Source of the DNA: Paenibacillus wynnii
GTDB taxonomy: Bacteria > Bacillota > Bacilli > Paenibacillales > Paenibacillaceae
Assembly: GCF_000757885.1 (NCBI RefSeq)
Contig: NZ_JQCR01000003.1
Location: forward strand, 930,001 to 994,000
Direction: 5' to 3'
DNA: 64,000 nucleotides
A model generated the notes under the pieces. The model was not told where the DNA came from. It made no database searches and saw nothing but the letters and a program-made list of their open reading frames with translations. This document shows positions 1 to 8,120 of the stretch, in pieces (position 1 is the stretch's first letter; the number at the start of each line of letters is the position of its first letter). A program made the position numbers and the translations under genes.

Positions 1-2092
1 ACAGGCTCAGACGACACATGCTCATTTATTCACCAAAGAGAAACTTATCGCCCTGCGTGAGATCGCTCTGCGCTATACAGCAGATCAGTTGAACCGGATC
101 GCGGTAAAAATCAGTACACAGGAGAATAATAATGAGTATTATACAAAAGACCACATCTTAGTCTGCCTGTCCTCGGCTGCCTCGAGTCAGAAGGTTATTC
201 GTACAGCAGCGAGAATGGCCGATGCTTACCATGGGAACTTCACAGCACTGTTCGTGGAAACACCGGAAACCAAGGCAATAACACCCAAAGACAAGGCGGA
301 ACTGAGGGGAAACCTAAGGCTGGCAGAGCAACTCGGTGCACAGATTGCATCTGTATATGGAGAGGATATCCCCGGGCAAATTGCAGAATATGCCAAAACA
401 AGCAAGGTATCAAAGATCGTCATTGGACGTTCCAATAATAAAAAGAGATGGTTTGCAAAATCAAATTTTGTAGACAAACTGACCGCTCTCGCGCCGAATA
501 TTGATATTTATATCATCCCCGACACTGGGCAATCTTTCTACAAAAATCCTAAATACACAAAAACCCCTGAGCTGTCACTGGTTGATACCGTCACAACCGT
601 AGGGATTATGGGTTTTTGCACCTTTATTGGACTGTGGTTTCAATTTCTGGGTTTTAAAGAATCGAACATCATTACTGTTTATATTTTGGGTGTTCTGTTC
701 AATGCAATGGTTACGCGCGGTAGGCTCTATAGTGCGGTAACATCAGTATTAAGTGTGCTTGTGTTCAATTTTTTCTTTACCGAGCCTTATTTCTCTTTGC
801 AGGCCTATGATTCAGGTTATCCGGTGACTTTCCTTGTTATGCTATCTGCTTCCTTCATAACCAGTACATTGACTATGCGGGTAAAGGAACAAGCCCGACA
901 GTCCTCGCAAAAAGCCTACCGTACAGAAGTGCTTTTAGAGACGAGCCGAAAATTGCAGCAAGCAAAAGACACCTCGGCCATTATTTATGCAACGGCACAT
1001 CAAATGGTGAAATTGCTAGACAAAACCATCATTTTTTATTCGGTGCAGCAAGATACCTTGTCAGAGCCGTTGATTTTATTAAAAGAAGAATCGGCTGTTG
1101 ATCCACTGACTTACACAGGAAGAGAAGAACGTGCGGTTGCAGAGTGGGTGCATAAAAATAACAAGCGTGCTGGAACTACCACGGACACCTTTTCTACCGC
1201 CAGTTGCCTATACCATGCGGTTCGGGGAGGCGATACGGTATTTGCAGTAGCAGCCATTGTCATGGCTGAGGAAGACTCGTTAGAGATTTTTGAGAAGAGT
1301 CTGATGATTGCTATGTTGGGAGAATGCGCGCTGGCGCTTGAAAAAGAAAGACTGAACGAAAAACAAAAAGAAATCTCCATGCAAATTCAGCAGGAGCAGC
1401 TCCGTGCTAACCTGCTTCGAGCAATCTCTCATGATTTACGTACCCCCCTTACCACTATTTCCGGAAATGCGGGAATTCTCATAGGAAACTCTGAGGTGCT
1501 GAATGAGGAACAGAAAAAGGGGCTGTACACTGACATTTATGACGATTCATTATGGCTTATCAATTTGGTGGAGAACTTGCTCTCCATTACACGGATTGAC
1601 AAGGGCGCATTAAATCTGAATTTGCAGGCAGAGCTTCTGGAGGAAGTCATAGCAGAAGCTCTTCTTCATATTAATCGGAACAGTGAGGAGCATACGATTC
1701 ATACCGTATTGGATGACGAGCTTCTAATGGCTAAAATGGATACCCAACTTATTATTCAGGTCTTGATCAATCTTGTGAACAACGCAATAAACTATACGCC
1801 ATGTGGATCACTGATCACGATCTCAGCGAGACGCGAAAATCATAGGGTGCTTGTAGAGGTTTCCGATGACGGTCCAGGTATTTCAAAAGAAGCACAGGCC
1901 AAACTATTCGACATGTTCTATACTGCCGACAATATTCGTGGGGATGGCCGCCGTGGATTAGGTTTGGGTCTTTCTTTGTGTAAATCTATTGTAAATGCTC
2001 ATGGTGGGACCATTGATGTAAAAGATAATGTTCCGCAGGGTACGGTATTTAGCTTTACCTTGCAGGCTGAGGAGGTGACTGTTCATGAATAA
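1..2092 (+). CDS. kdpD: Sensor histidine kinase KdpD, 5' end outside window
   Basis: The reading frame is open from base 2, so the gene starts upstream of the window; the TTG at 89 is internal. The visible 696 residues begin at the end of the KdpD N-terminal sensor domain (ALREIALRYTADQLNR is typical). A universal-stress-protein-like domain follows (about nt 150-530), then a four-helix DUF4118 membrane block (about nt 590-880), a GAF-like linker, and a HisKA domain with the phospho-acceptor His at nt 1430 (ISHDLRTPL). The HATPase_c domain carries N, G1 (DDGPGIS) and G2 (GLGLGLS) boxes. KdpD senses low K+ or turgor and phosphorylates KdpE, whose gene overlaps it by 8 bases. Identification is secure; the missing N-terminal part cannot be checked. 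Confidence 0.95.
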   Translation, partial: QAQTTHAHLFTKEKLIALREIALRYTADQLNRIAVKISTQENNNEYYTKDHILVCLSSAASSQKVIRTAARMADAYHGNFTALFVETPETKAITPKDKAELRGNLRLAEQLGAQIASVYGEDIPGQIAEYAKTSKVSKIVIGRSNNKKRWFAKSNFVDKLTALAPNIDIYIIPDTGQSFYKNPKYTKTPELSLVDTVTTVGIMGFCTFIGLWFQFLGFKESNIITVYILGVLFNAMVTRGRLYSAVTSVLSVLVFNFFFTEPYFSLQAYDSGYPVTFLVMLSASFITSTLTMRVKEQARQSSQKAYRTEVLLETSRKLQQAKDTSAIIYATAHQMVKLLDKTIIFYSVQQDTLSEPLILLKEESAVDPLTYTGREERAVAEWVHKNNKRAGTTTDTFSTASCLYHAVRGGDTVFAVAAIVMAEEDSLEIFEKSLMIAMLGECALALEKERLNEKQKEISMQIQQEQLRANLLRAISHDLRTPLTTISGNAGILIGNSEVLNEEQKKGLYTDIYDDSLWLINLVENLLSITRIDKGALNLNLQAELLEEVIAEALLHINRNSEEHTIHTVLDDELLMAKMDTQLIIQVLINLVNNAINYTPCGSLITISARRENHRVLVEVSDDGPGISKEAQAKLFDMFYTADNIRGDGRRGLGLGLSLCKSIVNAHGGTIDVKDNVPQGTVFSFTLQAEEVTVHE

Positions 2093-2801
2093 GCCTTTGA
2101 TTCTTGTTGTAGAAGATGACAAACCCATCCGTAAATTGATAACCACAACACTGGAGACACAGGGTTATAAATATCATACGGCTGAAACAGGAGAGTCCTC
2201 GATTTTAGAGGCAGTTTCCAAACAGCCGGATATTATCATTCTGGATTTGGGGCTTCCGGATATGGACGGTGTGGACATCATCAAAAAAGTACGGACTTGG
2301 TCCAATGTTCCTATTATCGTGGTCAGCGCACGCAGTGAAGATCGAGACAAAATTCAGGCGCTTGATGCAGGCGCAGACGATTATCTGACCAAACCCTTCA
2401 GCGTGGAAGAATTGCTGGCAAGACTCCGGGTTACTTTGCGGCGAATCCGATATGATAGTGATAAGCTGCTGAAGGATGCATCCCTTTTCACCAACGGAAA
2501 TTTAAAAATTGATTATGCAGCGGGTTGCGTATGGCTGGATGAAGAAGAAATTCACCTGACTCCCATCGAATATAAGCTTTTAGGCTTGCTGGCAAAGAAT
2601 GTAGGAAAAGTATTAACTCATAACTACATCCTGCATGAAATATGGGGTCATTATACGTATGACATTCCTGCCTTGCGTGTCTTTATGGCAACCTTAAGGA
2701 AAAAAATAGAAAAAATGCCCTCAAAGCCAAAGTATATTCAAACCCATATCGGAGTAGGCTATCGGATGCTGCAGGTTGGTGATGAAATCAAAGTTAATTA
2801 A
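2085..2801 (+). CDS. kdpE: Response regulator KdpE (OmpR family)
   Basis: This 238-residue OmpR/PhoB-type regulator has a receiver domain with the acidic pocket EDD (residues 10-12), phospho-acceptor Asp54 (ILDLGLPD) and the conserved Lys in LTKPF. A winged-helix DNA-binding domain follows (about 135-232, ending HIGVGYRM). The ATG lies inside the end of kdpD, so translation is probably coupled. It is expected to activate kdpFABC at low K+. The gene is followed by a strong terminator, so kdpDE and kdpFABC are separate transcripts here. The repeated elements at 2905 and 3334 are candidate binding regions. Confidence 0.95.
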   Translation: MNKPLILVVEDDKPIRKLITTTLETQGYKYHTAETGESSILEAVSKQPDIIILDLGLPDMDGVDIIKKVRTWSNVPIIVVSARSEDRDKIQALDAGADDYLTKPFSVEELLARLRVTLRRIRYDSDKLLKDASLFTNGNLKIDYAAGCVWLDEEEIHLTPIEYKLLGLLAKNVGKVLTHNYILHEIWGHYTYDIPALRVFMATLRKKIEKMPSKPKYIQTHIGVGYRMLQVGDEIKVN

Positions 2802-2842
2802 TACATTATTCATGCAGTAATTAAATACAAGTATTGTAAAAT

Positions 2843-2878
2843 AAACCATGCTCATTAAAGAGCATGGTTTATTTTAAT
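2843..2878 (+). terminator. Rho-independent terminator after kdpE
   Basis: Perfect arms AAACCATGCTC and GAGCATGGTTT enclose a six-base loop and are followed by a T-rich stretch. It separates kdpDE from the downstream kdp structural genes. Confidence 0.85.
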
Positions 2879-2904
2879 TTTAAAAACTAACGGTGAGAAA
2901 AATC

Positions 2905-2985
2905 ATCTTAATATAATCTTTACTCTATCAAGAAAACTCTAATCCTGAGCTAATGGCGGGAGTGATACGCTAAAGCAGAAGTAAA
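2905..2985 (+). promoter_or_regulatory. Duplicated regulatory element, copy A
   Basis: This stretch of about 80 bp recurs with high identity at 3334-3414. Both copies contain ATCTTAATRTAATCTT near the start, then GAAAACTCTAA, CTAATGGC and AGTGATACGCT. Copy A lies just upstream of the 107-residue gene and copy B upstream of kdpF. Position and duplication suggest a KdpE-controlled promoter/operator; I could not assign clean -35/-10 boxes, so the role is inference. Confidence 0.55.
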
Positions 2986-3009
2986 GTACAGGGGAAAGAG
3001 GTCTTTTAT

Positions 3010-3333
3010 ATGGATGAATTATTAAGAAATGACGGACTTATCTCAATCATGCTGGTGCTGCTGTATGCCATTAAAAAAATATATGACAACATCTATTTAC
3101 AAAGAGCAGGTTTATATGAGGACGATAACGTTTATAAAGCCGCCGAAGAATTTGCTCAGGGAGTACCCTCCAATGATGTCAGAGGCATTCTTTCAAACTG
3201 TTTTGATATTGATGATAAAGGTATGGAGAAAATTCTATCTCTAGCGCTTCCTCACAGAACTCAAAAAGATGGAGGATATCATGCCTTTATTAAGGCTGTA
3301 AATAAGGTGCTGGGTGAAGATGTATATAGCTGA
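3010..3333 (+). CDS. Small membrane-anchored protein of the kdp locus, function unknown
   Basis: This 107-residue protein starts at an ATG with AAAGAGG eight bases upstream. Residues 9-25 form one hydrophobic segment (ISIMLVLLYAIKKIY), followed by an acidic soluble domain of about 75 residues. I do not recognise the family. The gene sits between the two copies of the 80-bp element, in the slot between kdpDE and kdpFABC, so it is probably co-regulated with K+ uptake. A regulatory or accessory role at the membrane is possible but not shown. Confidence 0.7.
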   Translation: MDELLRNDGLISIMLVLLYAIKKIYDNIYLQRAGLYEDDNVYKAAEEFAQGVPSNDVRGILSNCFDIDDKGMEKILSLALPHRTQKDGGYHAFIKAVNKVLGEDVYS

Positions 3334-3414
3334 ATCTTAATGTAATCTTAATTCTCTCATGAAAACTCTAACCCTGACCTAATGGCTGAAGTGATACGCT
3401 GAATCGGAAGTGAA
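3334..3414 (+). promoter_or_regulatory. Duplicated regulatory element, copy B (upstream of kdpF)
   Basis: This is the second copy of the element at 2905-2985, starting right at the stop codon of the small membrane protein gene. The shared blocks are the TTAATRTAATCTT block, GAAAACTCTAA, CTAATGGC and AGTGATACGCT. About 105 bases of leader follow before kdpF. It is a candidate KdpE-dependent promoter for kdpFABC. Confidence 0.55.
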
Positions 3415-3462
3415 AAATAGATATAGAGCGCAGTACAGATAGTAGAGGGAGTGGCAAAGGTA

Positions 3463-3522
3463 ATGATGGATGTGTATATGTGGGCTGGAGTAGTTGAGGA
3501 TATGGGGAGGAATGAGCTGTGA
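3463..3522 (+). CDS. Possible 19-codon leader ORF coupled to kdpF
   Basis: An ATG (3463, with a second at 3466) has AAAGG about five bases upstream and opens a 19-codon frame. Its TGA overlaps the GTG start of kdpF in a GTGA arrangement. This is a typical translational-coupling geometry, but such a short frame could arise by chance. The peptide (MMDVYMWAGVVEDMGRNEL) resembles nothing I know. Confidence 0.3.
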   Translation: MMDVYMWAGVVEDMGRNEL

Positions 3523-3596
3523 TTCTGATAATGGCTGTTACCCTGCTGTTGTTTGTATATCTGGTATTTGCATTAATTCACCCGGAGAAATTTTAA
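3519..3596 (+). CDS. kdpF: K+-transporting ATPase subunit KdpF
   Basis: A 25-residue single-span peptide starting at GTG, with GGGGAGG just upstream. Its pattern, a hydrophobic helix ending in YLVFALIHPEKF, matches KdpF, whose E. coli version ends YLVYALINAEAF. KdpF stabilises the KdpABC complex in the membrane. It precedes kdpA by 59 bases, in the usual F-A-B-C order. Confidence 0.85.
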   Translation: MILIMAVTLLLFVYLVFALIHPEKF

Positions 3597-3655
3597 TGTC
3601 ATGAATTGAAAAAAGAGAGAAATGAAATGAAAGAAATGATTAAGGAGGCTCATTG

Positions 3656-5329
3656 ATGGGTATTTTGCAAATCGTTGTTGTTATAGTTGTTCTGCTGCTG
3701 GTAAAACCGGTAGGAACTTATCTATATCATGTATTCTCGAATGAATCCAACTTCACAGACCGTTGGTTTGGTGGTACGGAAAGAGGGATTTATCGACTGA
3801 TTGGGCTTAAAGCTAGGAGGGGAATGTCCTGGAAGAAATATGCGCTTAGCTTTATCTTGACCAATATCGTGCTGGTAGCCTTCAGTTATATCTTTCTGAG
3901 GCTGCAGGAAGGACTCCCGCTGAACCCGAACGGAATCGGAAATATGGAGCAGACACTGACATTCAATACGGTCATCAGCTTTATGACCAATACAAATCTA
4001 CAGCATTACAGCGGGGAAACCGGGGTGTCTTATTTCTCCCAGATGGCTGTAATGACTATGCTGATGTTCACCTCGGCGGCGAGCGGGTTCTCCGTGGCTG
4101 TTGCTTTTGTTAGAGGGATCACTGGCCGCGTCTCGGTGGGTAACTTTTTCGAGGATTTCGTCAAAGCTCACACTCGGATCTTCATTCCGCTGGCGCTGTT
4201 GCTTACGCTGGTCATGGTAGCTCTGCAGGTGCCGCAGACCTTGAAGCCTACGCTTGAGGTAACCACCCTTGAAGGGCAGACCCAGCATATTGCTATAGGA
4301 CCGGTTGCTTCGCTGGAATCCATCAAGCATCTTGGGACAAACGGCGGAGGGTTCTTCGGGGCGAATTCGGCCCATCCATTTGAGAATCCGAGTCCGCTTA
4401 CGAACGTGCTGGAAATTCTCTCGATGTGGATGCTACCTGCGGCTCTCCCCTATATGTATGGACTGTTTGCCAAAAACAAACGCCAAGGCTGGATGATCTT
4501 TACGGCAATGATGACCTTGTTCGTACTGTTTCTAAGTCTAAATTATTATGCTGAAAGCAAAGGTAATCCGGCAATCAATGCTATGGGTATTGACGCTTCG
4601 CAAGGCAGTATGGAAGGAAAAGAGGTTCGCTTCGGCATTCCGCAGTCTTCGCTCTTCACTACCGTTACTACTGCAGCAACGACAGGTACGGTCAATAATA
4701 TGCATGACACGCTGACGCCTCTGGGAAGTATCACCCCACTGACATTGATGATGCTGAACAATGTATTCGGAGGCAAGGGTGTCGGACTGGTCAACATGCT
4801 GATGTACGCCATTATGGGTGTATTCCTGTGCGGTCTGATGGTCGGTAGGACACCGGAGTTTCTCGGGCGTAAGATAGAGGCCAAGGAGATGAAGATGATT
4901 GCTATAGCGATCCTAATCCACCCTTTGATTATTCTTGTCCCCACTGCGGGAGCATTCTTGACGGAACTGGGAAAAGGATCTATCAGCAATCCCGGATTCC
5001 ACGGGATGACACAAGTGTTATATGAATATGTCTCTTCTGCTGCCAATAACGGCTCGGGCTTTGAAGGACTGGCGGATAATACCACCTTCTGGAATATGAC
5101 AACCGGGATTGTCATGCTTCTGGGACGTTACGTCTCTATTATCGCGATGTTGGCCGTAGCAGGTTCCCTGATTCAGAAAAAGCCGGTTCCTGAAACCATT
5201 GGCACATTCCGCACAGACAACAGTCTGTTCACTGGCATTTTGATTGGCACGGTGCTGATTATTGGTGCGCTGACCTTTCTGCCGGTCATTGTGCTCGGTC
5301 CAATTGCAGAATATTTGACCTTACGGTAG
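3656..5329 (+). CDS. kdpA: K+-transporting ATPase subunit KdpA
   Basis: The K+-binding and channel-like subunit of the KdpFABC pump, 557 residues and about ten membrane helices. Typical KdpA signatures are present: the selectivity-filter-like stretch TNLQHYSGE, then GTNGGGFFGANSAHPFENP, and later SSAANNGSGFEG. I chose ATG 3656 rather than TTG 3653 because AAGGAGG ends seven bases before it. kdpB follows 16 bases downstream, so one operon is clear. Confidence 0.97.
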   Translation: MGILQIVVVIVVLLLVKPVGTYLYHVFSNESNFTDRWFGGTERGIYRLIGLKARRGMSWKKYALSFILTNIVLVAFSYIFLRLQEGLPLNPNGIGNMEQTLTFNTVISFMTNTNLQHYSGETGVSYFSQMAVMTMLMFTSAASGFSVAVAFVRGITGRVSVGNFFEDFVKAHTRIFIPLALLLTLVMVALQVPQTLKPTLEVTTLEGQTQHIAIGPVASLESIKHLGTNGGGFFGANSAHPFENPSPLTNVLEILSMWMLPAALPYMYGLFAKNKRQGWMIFTAMMTLFVLFLSLNYYAESKGNPAINAMGIDASQGSMEGKEVRFGIPQSSLFTTVTTAATTGTVNNMHDTLTPLGSITPLTLMMLNNVFGGKGVGLVNMLMYAIMGVFLCGLMVGRTPEFLGRKIEAKEMKMIAIAILIHPLIILVPTAGAFLTELGKGSISNPGFHGMTQVLYEYVSSAANNGSGFEGLADNTTFWNMTTGIVMLLGRYVSIIAMLAVAGSLIQKKPVPETIGTFRTDNSLFTGILIGTVLIIGALTFLPVIVLGPIAEYLTLR

Positions 5330-5345
5330 GAAGAGGGAGAACAAG

Positions 5346-7379
5346 ATGAGTACTGTAACAAGAAAAAAGCTACTGACGGGACCGATACTCCTAGGCGCCG
5401 TAAAGGATAGTTTTAGGAAGCTTAACCCGGTCACGCTTATGAAGAATCCGGTAATGTTCGTAGTTGAGATAGGGACGATTATTGTCTTGCTAATGGTGCT
5501 GGCTCCCGGTTACTTTAATGCGGAGCAATCGGTTGGCTTCAATATAACGGTGTTCTTCATCCTGCTGTTTACCGTGCTGTTCGCTAACTTCGCTGAAGCC
5601 CTGGCCGAAGGACGCGGCAAAGCTCAGGCCGATTCGCTAAAGAAGACGAAACAAGACATTAGCGCCAATAAGTTAGTAGGAACAACGGTTAAAATCGTTT
5701 CTTCCTCAGAACTGCGTAAGGGCGATGTAGTGATCGTCAGCCAAGGGGAATTGATCCCAGGCGATGGCGAAGTGATTGAAGGATTGGCTTCCGTGGATGA
5801 GTCGGCGATTACCGGAGAGTCTGCACCGGTCATTAAGGAGGCCGGAGGCGACTTCGGCTCGGTTACGGGCGGCACGCGTGTGGTCAGTGACCAGATCAAA
5901 GTACGGATTACAAGTGATCCAGGTGAATCATTTCTGGATCGGATGATCTCCCTGGTGGAAGGGGCAAAACGCCAGAAGACACCAAATGAGATCGCGCTGA
6001 GTACACTTCTGATCAGCTTGACAATTATTTTCCTGATTGTAGTGGTTACATTACGGCCGATTGCCGGCTTCCTGGGCATCGAGCTTAGTATTCCTGTAAT
6101 GATTGCTCTGCTCGTCTGCCTGATTCCTACAACGATTGGCGGGTTACTCTCTGCCATTGGTATTGCAGGTATGGACCGTGTCACGCAGTTCAATGTATTA
6201 GCCATGTCCGGTAAGGCAGTCGAGGCTGCCGGGGACATCAACACGATGATCTTGGATAAGACGGGTACAATTACCTTTGGGAACCGAATGGCAAGTGAGT
6301 TCGTATCCGTTGGAAACATGCCTGAAGTCGAGCTAACGGCATGGTCGGCGATCAGTTCACTGAAGGATGAGACACCTGAAGGTCGATCCGTTCTTGAGCT
6401 GGCCAAGAGGCTCGATCGCAGCTACGACCGCAGCCTTGGTGATGGCGGTGAGTTCGTGGAATTCAAGGCGCAGACACGAATGAGCGGAATCGATCTACGG
6501 GATGGGCGCAGAGTGCGCAAGGGAGCGGTGGATTCCGTGAAGAAATGGGTGTTGTCGAATGGCGGGCAGATTCCAATTGATCTCGACAGCAGCTCCGATG
6601 CCATTGCCCGACTGGGGGGAACCCCACTTGCGGTAGCAGTAGACAATATGATCTATGGACTCATCTATTTGAAGGACATCGTTAAGCCCGGCATGAAGGA
6701 ACGCTTTGACGAGCTGCGTCAGATGGGAATCAAGACCATTATGTGCACAGGGGATAATCCGTTGACCGCCGCAACCATTGCCCGTGAGGCCGGAGTAGAT
6801 GATTACATTGCCGAGAGTACACCTGAGGATAAAATTGAAGTTATCCGCCGCGAGCAAAACGAAGGTAAGCTGGTCGCCATGACCGGAGACGGTACCAATG
6901 ATGCCCCTGCGCTGGCGCAGGCCGATGTTGGGCTGGCAATGAACAGCGGGACGACCGCTGCCAAAGAAGCGGCGAATATGGTTGATCTGGATTCCGATCC
7001 CTCAAAGATTATAGAGGTGGTTGCGATCGGGAAGCAGTTGCTGATGACGCGTGGCGCCTTGACCACCTTCAGTATCGCGAATGACATCGCTAAATATTTT
7101 GCGATTATTCCGGCAATGTTCACCCTGGCGATACCGGAGATGGAGGTTCTTAATGTAATGGGGCTCGGCTCCCCGAGCTCAGCTATTATATCGGCACTGA
7201 TCTTCAATGCGATCATTATTCCTCTGCTTATTCCGCTGGCCATGCGAGGCGTGTCTTATAAGCCGATGAGCTCCACTAAGCTGCTCGCACGTAATCTTTT
7301 TATCTACGGTTTAGGTGGAGTAGTTGTCCCGTTCGTAGGTATTAAGCTCATCGATATGATCGTAAGTATATGGATATAA
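5346..7379 (+). CDS. kdpB: K+-transporting P-type ATPase KdpB
   Basis: This 677-residue protein is the catalytic ATPase subunit. The phosphorylated Asp304 lies in DKTGTITFGNR, the actuator-domain TGES motif is present (ITGESAPV), and the hinge MTGDGTNDAPAL is intact. Length and order match the family. It hydrolyses ATP and couples this to K+ movement through KdpA. A start at ATG 5346 is supported by GGAAGAGGGAG just upstream. Confidence 0.97.
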   Translation: MSTVTRKKLLTGPILLGAVKDSFRKLNPVTLMKNPVMFVVEIGTIIVLLMVLAPGYFNAEQSVGFNITVFFILLFTVLFANFAEALAEGRGKAQADSLKKTKQDISANKLVGTTVKIVSSSELRKGDVVIVSQGELIPGDGEVIEGLASVDESAITGESAPVIKEAGGDFGSVTGGTRVVSDQIKVRITSDPGESFLDRMISLVEGAKRQKTPNEIALSTLLISLTIIFLIVVVTLRPIAGFLGIELSIPVMIALLVCLIPTTIGGLLSAIGIAGMDRVTQFNVLAMSGKAVEAAGDINTMILDKTGTITFGNRMASEFVSVGNMPEVELTAWSAISSLKDETPEGRSVLELAKRLDRSYDRSLGDGGEFVEFKAQTRMSGIDLRDGRRVRKGAVDSVKKWVLSNGGQIPIDLDSSSDAIARLGGTPLAVAVDNMIYGLIYLKDIVKPGMKERFDELRQMGIKTIMCTGDNPLTAATIAREAGVDDYIAESTPEDKIEVIRREQNEGKLVAMTGDGTNDAPALAQADVGLAMNSGTTAAKEAANMVDLDSDPSKIIEVVAIGKQLLMTRGALTTFSIANDIAKYFAIIPAMFTLAIPEMEVLNVMGLGSPSSAIISALIFNAIIIPLLIPLAMRGVSYKPMSSTKLLARNLFIYGLGGVVVPFVGIKLIDMIVSIWI

Positions 7380-7417
7380 CGCTATGTTGACTATAGGCAG
7401 GAAAGGATGACAGTATT

Positions 7418-8038
7418 ATGGTGAACTCTATCGAAACGGAAGAAGAGCAGCAATCCATGTCCACTGGTTCCTATTTCTTAATGGTGGTGCGGCTCAGTCT
7501 GGTCTTTATTGTACTCTGCGGGATTATTTATCCCTTGGCTTCCACAGCGATTGCCCAGGTAGTTATGCCGTCACAGGCAAATGGCAGTTTGCTCAAAAAT
7601 GATGCCGGAGTGGTTATAGGCTCAGAATTGATCGGCCAGAACTTTACAGATCCGGCGCTTTTCCATAGCCGGGTATCGAGTATTGATTATAAAGCTGAGG
7701 CTTCAGGCTCCAACAACTACGGACCATCTAACCCGGATATGCTGCAGCGGACGAAAAATTTCATTACCCAGTGGCAGTTGGATAATCCGGAGGTGCCTTT
7801 GAATAAACTACCGGTTGATCTGATTACCAATTCAGGTTCTGGACTGGACCCACATATCTCTCCCGTTGCGGCAATGGTGCAGGTTCCCAGAATTAGCAAC
7901 CTGACCGGTATTCCGGCCAATGTACTCGAAGCATTGGTGGAAAAATATACCGAAGGCCGCGATCTTGGTTTGTTTGGTGAGAAACGTGTCAATGTGTTGA
8001 AGCTGAATATGGCTTTATCGGAAATCCCAGCGAAATAG
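7418..8038 (+). CDS. kdpC: K+-transporting ATPase subunit KdpC
   Basis: A 206-residue KdpC with one N-terminal membrane span (about residues 20-45, ending YPLASTAIAQVV) and the typical extracytoplasmic SLIGQNF-like and DPHISPxAA stretches (seen as SELIGQNFTDPALFHSRVS and DPHISPVAAM). It is needed for assembly and high-affinity transport of the Kdp complex. The gap from kdpB is 38 bases. An unusual feature is a somewhat longer hydrophilic N-terminus (about 18 residues before the span). Confidence 0.95.
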   Translation: MVNSIETEEEQQSMSTGSYFLMVVRLSLVFIVLCGIIYPLASTAIAQVVMPSQANGSLLKNDAGVVIGSELIGQNFTDPALFHSRVSSIDYKAEASGSNNYGPSNPDMLQRTKNFITQWQLDNPEVPLNKLPVDLITNSGSGLDPHISPVAAMVQVPRISNLTGIPANVLEALVEKYTEGRDLGLFGEKRVNVLKLNMALSEIPAK

Positions 8039-8048
8039 CAAGCTTGTG

Positions 8049-8083
8049 CCCTGTCTGCGTTGATTGCGGACAGGGTAGTTTTC
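8049..8083 (+). terminator. Hairpin after kdpC
   Basis: Arms CCCTGTCTGC and GCGGACAGGG with a short loop, followed by GTAGTTTTC. The T-run is weak, so it may act as a partial terminator or mRNA-stabilising hairpin that lowers expression of the next gene. Confidence 0.55.
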
Positions 8084-8120
8084 GATTGGATTCAAGTAAA
8101 TGGTGAAAGGAGGTTAAAGA

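Noticed and set aside
89..2092. TTG at 89 as the start of kdpD
   Set aside because: The frame stays open to the first base of the window and encodes the expected preceding KdpD residues, so the gene begins upstream.
2905..3600. c-di-AMP (ydaO) riboswitch before the kdp operon
   Set aside because: Such riboswitches precede K+ transporter genes in some Bacillota, but I could not find the conserved aptamer pairing here; the repeated element explains the region better.
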